64,000 nucleotides of DNA from Algorimicrobium hallyeonense. Its GTDB lineage: Bacteria > Bacteroidota > Bacteroidia > Flavobacteriales > Flavobacteriaceae. Location of the stretch: contig NZ_JBHSLA010000005.1 in assembly GCF_042657385.1 (NCBI RefSeq), forward strand, positions 1-64,000, in the 5' to 3' direction. This document shows positions 33,710-42,482 of the stretch, piece after piece. The position numbers and the translations under genes were made by a program. Numbering within the stretch: the first letter of the stretch is position 1; each line of letters opens with the position of its first letter. The notes below the pieces were generated by a model. The model made no database searches. It worked only from the letters and a program-made list of their open reading frames with translations, and had not been told where the DNA came from.

Positions 33710-34567
33710 CTAATTGTAGATTTCAAATTGTTTATTTTTAATAGCATCTTTTGTAATATCTTTTTCTAATTCTTTAATGAGTTCTAATTTTCGTTTGTTG
33801 ATAACAATTTGGTCTATTGTTGGTTTAATATATTCCAATGGCGCCGCACTGTTACGTTCTAAAACGTCTTCAATTTGCATCAAATATAGGCCTAATGAAT
33901 CTTTGAGTTGTATAAAATTAGATTTTTTTAACAATTCATTTTTATTTTCAGTTGTAACTACTGGTATTTTTTTGATGGCTTGCGTTACTTTAATCCAAAT
34001 TGAATCGTTTAATGAATAGGATTTAAACTGAATGGCTATGGAATCCAATTCCCTTTTATCATCTGCATCAAACCGTTGAAACTTGGTTTTTAAATCGTTT
34101 ATATCCAATCGGTTTTCATCCACATGAATATATCTAAACTTGATGAGGTTCTCCTTAAGCGTGAAAATATCCGGATTGTTCGTGAAGTATGTTTCCGCTT
34201 CACTTTCTGTAACAACGGTATCAATATTTTTACGAACTAAAGCATCTAAATAAGAAGTTGCATATAAATCGTTTTTATACTGTTTGGCCAGCCTATTAAA
34301 ATCCTGAAGTTTTTTTTCGTTAAGATTTAATTCTGCGCCCGCAACCAGCAATTGCTGGGTAGCCCAACGTGTAATAAAATTATTTACACGTAGTAGACTG
34401 TCTTCTGAACTCATATTTTCGGTGAACAAATGTTGTAAATCATCAGTATATAAAAAAACATCATTAACACGTGCCACTGCTGTTTGCTCAACTTCATGTT
34501 TGTAAAAATATTCACAAGACACGAGCAAAAAGGCACTCATTAATATGCTAAAATAGGCGTGTTTCAA
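33710..34567 (-). CDS. Lipoprotein related to SurA/parvulin chaperones, no rotamase domain
   Basis: 285 residues with a lipoprotein signal (lipobox LLVSC, Cys18). The next part resembles the SurA N-terminal chaperone domain (VARVNDVFLYTDDLQHLF, TRWATQQLLVAGAELNL, ESEAETYFTNNPDIFTL), and the C-terminus is helical (KPTIDQIVINKRKLELIKELEKDI). I do not see the PpiC rotamase motifs, so it probably holds substrate proteins rather than isomerising prolines. It starts directly at the end of the previous gene (no gap) and ends 4 bp before the next, which makes a tight three-gene chaperone operon. Confidence 0.75.
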   Translation of the reverse strand: MKHAYFSILMSAFLLVSCEYFYKHEVEQTAVARVNDVFLYTDDLQHLFTENMSSEDSLLRVNNFITRWATQQLLVAGAELNLNEKKLQDFNRLAKQYKNDLYATSYLDALVRKNIDTVVTESEAETYFTNNPDIFTLKENLIKFRYIHVDENRLDINDLKTKFQRFDADDKRELDSIAIQFKSYSLNDSIWIKVTQAIKKIPVVTTENKNELLKKSNFIQLKDSLGLYLMQIEDVLERNSAAPLEYIKPTIDQIVINKRKLELIKELEKDITKDAIKNKQFEIYN

Positions 34568-36517
34568 TTAATTGTTTTTTAATTCAGCTTTAACGTTTTT
34601 TAAAACTGACTCATTAACTTTCACAGGGTATTTCTGCTCTAAAGATTCTAGCCATTGTTTTTCCTTAACAACCTGGTAATCGCTTATAATTTGACCTTTG
34701 GCTTCCTCATAGGTTTTTGGCGATTCGGGTAAAACTTCTTTTACATTTGCTACAACATATGCTGCATCATGACGATAAATTTTAGAAACACCTTTTTCAA
34801 AACTCATATCCGCGGTAACGGCTTGGTGTTCCTTATCCATAATTCCGGATGTAAATATGACGTCAACAACGCCATTTGTATTTAAAGCTGCTTTAATGGC
34901 TTCTGGTGACTGGCCAGCTTCCAACATTTTTTGAGCCTTTTTTATAACCTTTTTATTGGATGACGATGCCACATCAGCATCTATTCGCTTACGCCAATTG
35001 TATTTGTTTTTATTAGCATTAAAATAGGCTTGTAATGCCACCGAATCTGTTTTTGATGCATTCCATATTTCAGTCTCCATTAAATCAAATAACAATAAAC
35101 CATCACGATATTCTGTGACGATGTTTGCAAAATCTTCGCTTTCATTTTCCAAATTATCTTCTTGGTACAGTATTAAATTCGCATTTAAAAAAGCATCGTA
35201 GTTTTCTTTTACAATTGCATTAAACGGTTTTCTGGATATTGCTCTACGTTGATTTTTAAAAAGGTACTGACCAAAATCACCGTATGTAACTGTTTTGACA
35301 TCAATAACCACCAAGGTTTTGGCAGCTGTAAAATCTTCTGGCAATTTCCAAGAACCTAAAAAATACCCTTCATTCATAATAGACTCAAAATACGCTAAAG
35401 CTTCTGGATTATCCTTTACATTATAGCGTTCTTTTAACGTGTTAACTATAGACGTATTTATCAATTGAGAACGTGAATCCCGCTTTACACGCGCTTCTAA
35501 TTCAGATTTCATGGCGTTAAAATCTGCTACTTCAGATTTATCTAATAATTTGATAATATGCCATCCAAAACTACTTTCAAAAGGTGCTGAAATGTCTCCT
35601 TCATTTTTTAGTCCAAATGCCACATCTTCAAATTCTGTAGAGCTTAATTGCCCACCACTAAAAGCAGCTAATTTTCCACCGTTTTCTGATGAGCTTCGAT
35701 CTTCAGAAAACTGTTTTGCTAGAGACTCAAACGATTCACCTTGCTGTATTTTTTTATAAATTTCATGAATACGTGTTTCAGCGTCTTCCAATTTATCATC
35801 ACGCTTATTATTTATCATAATATGTGCAACCGTGCGTTCACCTCTGGATGGTCTTGCATCTTCCACTAAAACAATATGGTATCCAAAACGTGTTTTAAAA
35901 GGCATGGAAACATCGTCCACTTTGGTAGTATAGGCAGCGTTTTCAAAATCGTACACCATTTTAAACGCGGAGAAATAACCTAAATTTTCAGCATATACAG
36001 TTTTTCCGTTATGAACCTCCTTTTGAACAGGCTGAAAACCTTCCTTTAAAATTAGATCGCGCAATTTCAATAATTCATTATAAGCTTTTAAGGTGTCTTG
36101 TGGTGAAGCATTTTCGTCCAAACGAATTAACACATGACTCGCTTTTACCTCATTGGCTGTACGATGGTATGCCTCTTCTACAAGTGCATCCGTAACTTTC
36201 GTGTCGGTTAAATAATTTTTAGCCAATTGGGATTTATAGTTACTCAATTCACGAACATAGGTTGGCATGGTATCCAGACCTTTTGCTTGTGCTTCTTTTA
36301 TTTTCAACTTATAATTTATGAATAGCTCTAAATACGAATCCACATCTTTTTGAGACTCATCTTTTACTAAATCTAGATTTTTATTAAATATTCGAATAAA
36401 TTCTTCCGAATAAACGGGTGTATCCGCAACCGTAAACAAAACAGGTTTATCAGTAGTTTGCGCTTGGGTAGCAGCAAAAACAACGAAGCATATTAAAACA
36501 TATATAGATCTAAACAT
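34568..36517 (-). CDS. PpiC-type peptidyl-prolyl isomerase with two parvulin domains
   Basis: 649 residues with a signal peptide (about 1-20, cleaved near TQAQ). Two rotamase domains are visible: about 125-220 (VKASHVLIRLDENA to RFGYHIVLVEDARP) and about 228-335 (TVAHIMINNKRDD, GGKLAAFSGGQ, FGWHIIKLLDKSE). The long C-terminal half (about 340-649) has helical repeats and another chaperone-like region. First gene of the three-gene parvulin run on the minus strand, followed by MoxR. Likely involved in assembly of outer-membrane or T9SS-exported proteins; that is inference from context. Confidence 0.9.
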   Translation of the reverse strand: MFRSIYVLICFVVFAATQAQTTDKPVLFTVADTPVYSEEFIRIFNKNLDLVKDESQKDVDSYLELFINYKLKIKEAQAKGLDTMPTYVRELSNYKSQLAKNYLTDTKVTDALVEEAYHRTANEVKASHVLIRLDENASPQDTLKAYNELLKLRDLILKEGFQPVQKEVHNGKTVYAENLGYFSAFKMVYDFENAAYTTKVDDVSMPFKTRFGYHIVLVEDARPSRGERTVAHIMINNKRDDKLEDAETRIHEIYKKIQQGESFESLAKQFSEDRSSSENGGKLAAFSGGQLSSTEFEDVAFGLKNEGDISAPFESSFGWHIIKLLDKSEVADFNAMKSELEARVKRDSRSQLINTSIVNTLKERYNVKDNPEALAYFESIMNEGYFLGSWKLPEDFTAAKTLVVIDVKTVTYGDFGQYLFKNQRRAISRKPFNAIVKENYDAFLNANLILYQEDNLENESEDFANIVTEYRDGLLLFDLMETEIWNASKTDSVALQAYFNANKNKYNWRKRIDADVASSSNKKVIKKAQKMLEAGQSPEAIKAALNTNGVVDVIFTSGIMDKEHQAVTADMSFEKGVSKIYRHDAAYVVANVKEVLPESPKTYEEAKGQIISDYQVVKEKQWLESLEQKYPVKVNESVLKNVKAELKNN

Positions 36518-36673
36518 CAGAAATTTGTTTTTTGAATTCTTGCAAAAATAGGAATATTAACCCATAATACAAGTGGCTTTACAAACGGATAATAAAGTTT
36601 TTTAGTATGTGGAATTAATAGATACCAAAACCAATAATAATTGTATCTTTATTTATACAAACTCCTATTGTGC

Positions 36674-37132
36674 ATGACATACACATCTGAAATACACATT
36701 AATTTAAGTTTAAAAGCATTTATCTGTAAATTTAATAATGTGGAAAATTTAAAACACTGGCAAGAGGGACTTACTCATTATGATCATATTTACGGCATGC
36801 CAGGTGAAACAGGCTCTAAAATACAGCTACATTATGTGTTAAATAAAAAGCCTTTCTTTTTAATTCAAACTATTTCTGAAAGCAAATTACCGCATAAGTT
36901 GCATTTTACCTATGAAAGCAATGGGCTTTATAACATTCAAGAAAATTATTTTAAGGCCATTTCAGATTCAGAGACCGTATGGACTACAAGGAACGAATAT
37001 ATTCCAACCAATTTTAAAATGCGTATGATGCTTTTAGTTATGCCTAAAACCTTTATAAATCAAACAAAAACTTATTTAAAAAATTTTAAAAGTTTTGCCG
37101 AAAATGAAACGGCTGTAATCCGCAAAAAATAA
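36674..37132 (+). CDS. SRPBCC-family protein
   Basis: 152 residues from the ATG at 36674; the TTG at 36641 would add a non-family N-terminus. The opening TSEIHINLSLKAFICKFNNVENLKHWQEGL and the alternation of strands and a long C-terminal helix fit the START/Bet v1-like polyketide cyclase fold, which encloses a hydrophobic pocket. The ligand is unknown. It is divergent from the parvulin operon and 47 bp ahead of the RelA/SpoT gene, with which it may be co-transcribed. Confidence 0.75.
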   Translation: MTYTSEIHINLSLKAFICKFNNVENLKHWQEGLTHYDHIYGMPGETGSKIQLHYVLNKKPFFLIQTISESKLPHKLHFTYESNGLYNIQENYFKAISDSETVWTTRNEYIPTNFKMRMMLLVMPKTFINQTKTYLKNFKSFAENETAVIRKK

Positions 37133-37179
37133 ACAGCCAATTATTGTAAACTAAAATTCTTTATACTATTTTTATTTTT

Positions 37180-39402
37180 ATGACAGAAATTGACATCGAA
37201 AAGGAAAATGCCAAAATTACCAAAGCATATCGCGAATTACTGAGCGTAAGCTATCAAACGCTTTCTAAAGAAGATAAAATTCTAATTAGAAAAGCTTTTG
37301 ATGTGGCTGTGGATGCACATAAAGATCAGCGCAGAAAATCTGGCGAAGCTTATATTTTTCATCCTATTGCTGTTGCTAAAATAGTTGCCAAAGAAATTGG
37401 GCTAGATGCCACATCCATTACCGCCGCACTATTACACGATGTTGTTGAAGACAGCGAGCGTTACACCATTAAAGATATTGAAGACCAATTTGGTGAAACC
37501 GTTGCTAAAATTGTAGATGGTTTAACTAAAATATCCTCGCTGAATAAGGACACAGATATGGATGTTTCCATGCAGGCGGAGAATTTCAGGAAAATGCTAC
37601 TGACTTTAAATGATGACGTTCGGGTTATCATTATTAAAATTGCAGATCGCTTGCACAATATGCAGACCATGGATTCTATGCGAGCGGATAAACAGATTAA
37701 AATTGCTTCAGAAACCCTCTATATATATGCACCTCTTGCACACCGAATTGGGCTGTATAACATTAAAACTGAATTAGAAGATTTAGGGTTAAAATACACC
37801 GAACCGGAAGTGTATTTTGATATTCTCAACAAAATAAAAGAAAGTAAAGAGGACCAGGACCTCTATATCAAGGAGTTTAGTAAAGTAATTTCGACCTCTT
37901 TGGATAAGGAACAATTAAATTACGAAATAAAAGGGAGACCGAAGTCCATTTTCTCCATCCGTAAGAAAATTTTAAATCAAGGTGTTTCTTTCGATGAGAT
38001 TTATGACAAATTTGCGGTACGAATCATTTATAAAAGTGATCCTGAAAACGAAAAATTTCTAGCTTGGAAAATATATTCCATTGTAACGGATCATTTTCGC
38101 CCCAACCCTATCCGTTTACGCGATTGGATTTCCTCCCCAAAATCTACGGGTTACGAAGCCCTACACATTACCGTTGTTGGCCCAAAAAGTCGTTGGGTAG
38201 AAGTGCAAATCCGAAGCGAACGTATGAATGAAATAGCCGAAAAAGGCTATGCCGCGCACTATAAGTACAAAGAAGGCAGCGAGAATGAAGATGATAGTAT
38301 TGATAGCTGGATTTCCAAATTACAAGAAACGTTAGAAAACCCAGAAACAAATGCTATTGATTTTGTAGAGCAATTTAAACTTAACCTCTACTCCAAAGAA
38401 ATTTTTGTTTTCACACCAAAAGGCGATTTAAAATCGCTTCCAAAAGGTGCCACGCCTCTAGATTTTGCCTTTAGCATCCACACCGAAGTTGGCATGAAAA
38501 CACGTGGTGCCAAAGTAAATGGAAAACTAGTTCCCTTAAGTCACGAATTAAAAAGTGGTGATCGGTTGGATATTTTAACTGCCGAAAATGCCAAACCTAA
38601 TCCAAACTGGCTGGATTATGCCACTACGGCAAAAGCACGCAGTAAAATAAAATCAGCTTTAAAAGAAGACAAGAAAATAGTTGCTGAAGATGGTAAGGAA
38701 ATTCTTCGTCGGAAATTAAAACAATTAAAAATTGTGTTGGATGAGAAATCTGTCAATGAACTGGTAAATTTCTTCAAACTTAAAACGAGTCTCGATTTGT
38801 TTTACCGCATTGGTACAGGGTCTATTGATAATACCATGCTCAAGGAGTTTGCATCATCCCGAAGCAATGCTTTCATGAGTTATATTAAAAACAAAATCTC
38901 TAGAAAGCCTAATATTCCAAAGGAAGAACTTGAAAAAGATGAAATAACTTCTAAATATGATTTATTAGTTTTTGGAAAAGAAGAAGAAAAGCTAGACTAT
39001 AAATTTGCCAATTGTTGCAATCCAATTCCTGGGGATCCTGTTTTTGGATTCTTAACCATTAATGATGGATTAAAAATCCATAAAAAGAACTGTCCAAATG
39101 CTGTAAGCTTACAGTCTAATTATGCCTACCGCATTATGACGGCCAAATGGATAGATTCATCACAACAAGAATTTCCAGCACAAATTATTTTATCTGGTAT
39201 TGATAATTTGGGATTAGTAAATACGATTACGAAAGTTATTTCATCCAACATGCATGTAAACATGAAAAGCATTAGTTTTGAAAGTGATGGCGGGATTTTT
39301 TCAGGTAAAATAAATGTGGTTGTTCAAAACAATAATATCTTGAAAAAGCTGATGGATAACCTAAAAAAAATTAATGGTATTGATAAAGTACAAAGAGTTT
39401 AA
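37180..39402 (+). CDS. Bifunctional (p)ppGpp synthetase/hydrolase (RSH)
   Basis: Stringent-response enzyme of 740 residues that makes and degrades (p)ppGpp. The hydrolase domain has the intact metal site, HPIAVAKIV and LLHDVVEDS (His86-Asp87) with KIADRLHNMQT. The synthetase domain has RPKSIFSIRKK, YDKFAVRIIYKS, GYEALHITV and EVQIRSERMNEIAEKGYAAHYKYK. TGS (about 395-455) and a C-terminal ACT domain (about 665-740) follow. Both activities look intact, so this is a Rel/SpoT-type long RSH; no second long RSH is in the window. Confidence 0.95.
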   Translation: MTEIDIEKENAKITKAYRELLSVSYQTLSKEDKILIRKAFDVAVDAHKDQRRKSGEAYIFHPIAVAKIVAKEIGLDATSITAALLHDVVEDSERYTIKDIEDQFGETVAKIVDGLTKISSLNKDTDMDVSMQAENFRKMLLTLNDDVRVIIIKIADRLHNMQTMDSMRADKQIKIASETLYIYAPLAHRIGLYNIKTELEDLGLKYTEPEVYFDILNKIKESKEDQDLYIKEFSKVISTSLDKEQLNYEIKGRPKSIFSIRKKILNQGVSFDEIYDKFAVRIIYKSDPENEKFLAWKIYSIVTDHFRPNPIRLRDWISSPKSTGYEALHITVVGPKSRWVEVQIRSERMNEIAEKGYAAHYKYKEGSENEDDSIDSWISKLQETLENPETNAIDFVEQFKLNLYSKEIFVFTPKGDLKSLPKGATPLDFAFSIHTEVGMKTRGAKVNGKLVPLSHELKSGDRLDILTAENAKPNPNWLDYATTAKARSKIKSALKEDKKIVAEDGKEILRRKLKQLKIVLDEKSVNELVNFFKLKTSLDLFYRIGTGSIDNTMLKEFASSRSNAFMSYIKNKISRKPNIPKEELEKDEITSKYDLLVFGKEEEKLDYKFANCCNPIPGDPVFGFLTINDGLKIHKKNCPNAVSLQSNYAYRIMTAKWIDSSQQEFPAQIILSGIDNLGLVNTITKVISSNMHVNMKSISFESDGGIFSGKINVVVQNNNILKKLMDNLKKINGIDKVQRV

Positions 39403-39411
39403 AAATATGTG

Positions 39412-39419
39412 TAAATTTG
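39412..39419 (+). promoter_or_regulatory. -7 element of the Fur-family gene
   Basis: TAAATTTG 9 bp before the ATG at 39429. It matches TAnnTTTG, although the nearest -33 TTG (39380-39382) is farther than normal. Confidence 0.4.
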
Positions 39420-39428
39420 CAGCCGATT

Positions 39429-39881
39429 ATGAGCGTTAAAACCGATACAAAAAACCAGGAGATAGTTAAGAATGTGTTTACAGCCTTTTTAAGTGATAAA
39501 GGGCACCGTAAAACACCAGAACGCTATGCTATTTTACAAGAAATTTATAATAGCGAAGAACACTTTGATATAGAATCGTTGTACTTAAACATGAAAAACA
39601 AAAAGTATCGTGTTAGTCGTGCAACCTTATACAACACTATTGAACTTCTTTTAGAATGTGGTTTGGTGCGTAAACATCAATTTGGGCAAAATCAGGCACA
39701 TTATGAAAAATCGTATTTTGATAAGCAACATGACCATGTTATTTTAACAGATACAGGTGAAGTAATCGAGTTCTGCGATCCGCGAATTCAATCTATAAAG
39801 AAAACAATTGAAGAAGTTTTTGATATTGAAATCACAAATCATTCACTCTACTTTTACGGCAACAAGAAAACAACTAAATAA
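39429..39881 (+). CDS. Fur-family transcriptional regulator without structural zinc cysteines
   Basis: 150 residues from the ATG at 39429. Winged-helix domain with RKTPERYAILQEIYNSEEHFDIESLYLNMKNKKYRVSRATLYNTIELLLECGLV, then the dimerisation domain with HDHVILTDTGEVIEFCDPRI and ITNHSLYFYG. In E. coli Fur the equivalent stretch is ICLDCGKVIEF: both zinc-binding Cys are replaced here (Leu and Thr), and the C-terminal Cys-rich tail is missing. Regulatory metal ligands (HDH, the E in VIEF, the NHSL His) are kept. Iron, zinc or peroxide sensing cannot be told apart. It lies between the RSH gene and purA, 11 bp before purA. Confidence 0.88.
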   Translation: MSVKTDTKNQEIVKNVFTAFLSDKGHRKTPERYAILQEIYNSEEHFDIESLYLNMKNKKYRVSRATLYNTIELLLECGLVRKHQFGQNQAHYEKSYFDKQHDHVILTDTGEVIEFCDPRIQSIKKTIEEVFDIEITNHSLYFYGNKKTTK

Positions 39882-39892
39882 TATTTTACAAC

Positions 39893-41164
39893 ATGGCAGT
39901 AGACTTACTACTAGGATTACAATGGGGAGACGAAGGCAAAGGAAAAATTGTTGATGTTTTAACCTCCAACTACAACATTATTGCCCGTTTTCAAGGCGGA
40001 CCAAATGCTGGGCACACCTTGGAATTTGATGGTATTAAACACGTTTTACGAACGATTCCTTCTGGAATTTTTCACGACGATTCCACAAATGTCATTGGTA
40101 ATGGTGTGGTGATTGATCCTGTTGTGTTTGTAAAAGAATTAGAAGGACTTGATCAATTTAATATTGATTATAAAAAGAAATTAATCATTTCTAGAAAAGC
40201 ACATATTATTTTACCAACGCACCGTATGTTGGATGCCGCCAGCGAAACCTCCAAAGGGAAGGCTAAAATTGGTTCGACTTTAAAAGGTATTGGCCCAACT
40301 TATATGGACAAAACAGGTAGAAATGGTATTCGTGTTGGCGATTTAGAATTGGTTGATTGGAAAGATAAATATCGTGCGCTTGCTAATAAGCATGAAGCCA
40401 TGATTGACTTTTACAATGTGAAGATTGAATATGATTTAGAAGAATTAGAAACTGAATTTTTTGAAGCCGTAGAGCGTTTAAAGGAATTAACATTTATTGA
40501 TTCAGAAGAATATTTATACCAAGCCCAAAAAGCAGGTAAAACTATTTTAGCCGAAGGTGCTCAAGGTTCGCTGTTAGATATCGATTTCGGGACCTATCCT
40601 TTTGTAACCTCTAGCAACACAACTGCTGCTGGTGCTTGTACTGGTTTAGGTGTCGCGCCAAATCAAATTGGCGATGTTTATGGTATTTTTAAAGCCTATA
40701 CAACCCGTGTTGGTTCTGGTCCATTTCCAACAGAATTGTTTGATACAGTTGGCGAAGATATGGCTAGAATAGGTCGTGAATTTGGCGCCGTTACTGGTCG
40801 TGCTAGACGTTGTGGCTGGTTGGATTTAGTGGCTTTAAAATATGCTTGTCAAGTAAATGGTGTTACCAAATTAATGATGATGAAAGGCGATGTCCTTTCC
40901 GGATTTGAAACTCTTAAAATTTGTACAGCTTACGAATATAAAGGTGAAACCATTACGCATTTACCTTATAATATAGAACCTGAAAATATTAAACCTATCT
41001 ATTCAGATTTCGCTGGTTGGAAAGACGATTTAACCAAAATGACTGAAAAATCGCAATTCCCAAAAGAATTAAACACATATATCGCCTTCTTGGAAAAAGA
41101 ATTAGAAATTCCCATTACGGTAGTTTCTGTTGGACCAGATAGAAAACAGACGATTTTTATGTAA
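39893..41164 (+). CDS. purA: Adenylosuccinate synthetase
   Basis: First step from IMP to AMP: GTP-dependent joining of IMP and aspartate. 423 residues, normal length. N-terminal GTP-binding loop LGLQWGDEGKGKIVDVL, the catalytic His in GPNAGHTLEF, SSNTTAAGACTGLG, PFPTEL, the TGRARRCGWLDLV signature and the guanine-recognition MKGDVLSGFETLKI. It follows the Fur-family gene by 11 bp and ends in a terminator at 41233-41262. Confidence 0.97.
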   Translation: MAVDLLLGLQWGDEGKGKIVDVLTSNYNIIARFQGGPNAGHTLEFDGIKHVLRTIPSGIFHDDSTNVIGNGVVIDPVVFVKELEGLDQFNIDYKKKLIISRKAHIILPTHRMLDAASETSKGKAKIGSTLKGIGPTYMDKTGRNGIRVGDLELVDWKDKYRALANKHEAMIDFYNVKIEYDLEELETEFFEAVERLKELTFIDSEEYLYQAQKAGKTILAEGAQGSLLDIDFGTYPFVTSSNTTAAGACTGLGVAPNQIGDVYGIFKAYTTRVGSGPFPTELFDTVGEDMARIGREFGAVTGRARRCGWLDLVALKYACQVNGVTKLMMMKGDVLSGFETLKICTAYEYKGETITHLPYNIEPENIKPIYSDFAGWKDDLTKMTEKSQFPKELNTYIAFLEKELEIPITVVSVGPDRKQTIFM

Positions 41165-41232
41165 GTTCTATTTTTAATCTTGAAGTGTCGTTCAGAACAA
41201 AGCGAAGAAACTATAATTTTATATTATTACAG

Positions 41233-41264
41233 AAAAAGACTACCAAACTGGTAGTCTTTTTATT
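41233..41264 (+). terminator. Terminator after purA
   Basis: AAAAAGACTACCA, loop AAC, TGGTAGTCTTTTT. It ends only 12 bp before the next ATG (41276), so the AraC-type gene must have a promoter overlapping it or be read through. Confidence 0.85.
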
Positions 41265-41275
41265 TATATTTGAAC

Positions 41276-42406
41276 ATGAAAGAATTGCATCTGAACATAT
41301 TTAATATCCTCATTATTTCAGGTGTTGTTCAAGGTTTTATATTTAGTATCATTGTTTTAACACATAAAAAATACCTAACCACCAACACAGGGTATTTAGC
41401 TGCTACAGTGTTATTCCTTTCTTTAAGTAATTTACAATATTGGATAATTGACACAAATTTAGAGGCCTATTATCCATTTTTTAAATTCACTTATATTCCA
41501 TGGCATTGGCTCGTATTGCCCATGTTTTACATATATGTTACCAAATTTCTATTCCAAGAAAAAGCGAAATTAAAATACCGTATGTTTCTAATTGCGCCTT
41601 TTTTTATTGTCTTACTTATTGAACTCGTGTATCTATTAACGAATACAACTAAAATAGGAACCGTCAAATTGGTTAGTCATTTTGAGCGTGGTATTTATAG
41701 TTATCTGGAATTTGCTTCGTTACTATTTAATTTTATAGTTATATATCTTACCTACATGACTATAAAAAGGTTTGAAGCCAAACCTCATGAAGATATAATC
41801 AAAATTAAACCAGAAACGAGCTGGTTAAAGAAATTGATCTATACAGGCGTTATTATTTGCGTTTTTTGGGCAATTGGTATTTCCTTGGTTGTATTTTTTA
41901 ACGTGAATGAATCCTTTGTGTTTTATCCAATGTGGTTAGGAATGTCTATTTTAGTTTATTGGATAGGATATTTAGGGATTTCTAAATCTTTAAAACTACA
42001 AGAACTTCTAGCGTTACGGAAAAACAGAGAAAACAACGTTGCTAATAAGCACACTACAAGTAAAGAAAATGCTTTTATTGAATTAGAGAGATTAATAAAA
42101 AAAGAACAATTATTTCTATCACCTAATATTAACTTACATGATATTGCAACTAAATTAGCGTTAAGTGAAGGCTATATTTCGCAACTAATTAATAAGAATA
42201 CAGATTATAACTTTAATGACTACTTAAATAAATTACGAGTTGAAGAAATTAAAGTACTTCTAACCAATCCAGAATACAATCATTACACGAATGTATCCAT
42301 TGGTTTAGAATGTGGCTTCAATTCTAAATCTAGTTTTTACAGCGCTTTTAAAAAGTTTACTGGAAAAACGCCTGCCAGCTTCAAAAAAGAAGTCCAGAAT
42401 CTGTAA
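41276..42406 (+). CDS. Membrane-bound AraC-family regulator
   Basis: 376 residues from the ATG at 41276. The N-terminal two-thirds has about seven hydrophobic helices (from INFNILIISGVVQGFIFSIIVL to SILVYWIGYLGISKSLKLQ near 240). A C-terminal AraC DNA-binding domain (about 275-375) has two helix-turn-helix units: LHDIATKLALSEGYISQLIN and VSIGLECGFNSKSSFYSAFKKFTGKTPASFKKE. This class occurs widely in Bacteroidota; the stimulus is unknown. It lies directly upstream (76 bp) of the toxin-like lipoprotein gene on the same strand and may control it, but a target site is not visible. Confidence 0.85.
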   Translation: MKELHLNIFNILIISGVVQGFIFSIIVLTHKKYLTTNTGYLAATVLFLSLSNLQYWIIDTNLEAYYPFFKFTYIPWHWLVLPMFYIYVTKFLFQEKAKLKYRMFLIAPFFIVLLIELVYLLTNTTKIGTVKLVSHFERGIYSYLEFASLLFNFIVIYLTYMTIKRFEAKPHEDIIKIKPETSWLKKLIYTGVIICVFWAIGISLVVFFNVNESFVFYPMWLGMSILVYWIGYLGISKSLKLQELLALRKNRENNVANKHTTSKENAFIELERLIKKEQLFLSPNINLHDIATKLALSEGYISQLINKNTDYNFNDYLNKLRVEEIKVLLTNPEYNHYTNVSIGLECGFNSKSSFYSAFKKFTGKTPASFKKEVQNL

Positions 42407-42482
42407 CTATATACAAATATTGGACTCCTGTTATACAAAACCAGCTTATTATTGTTTCAAATAAATAATCAAATTATAATAT

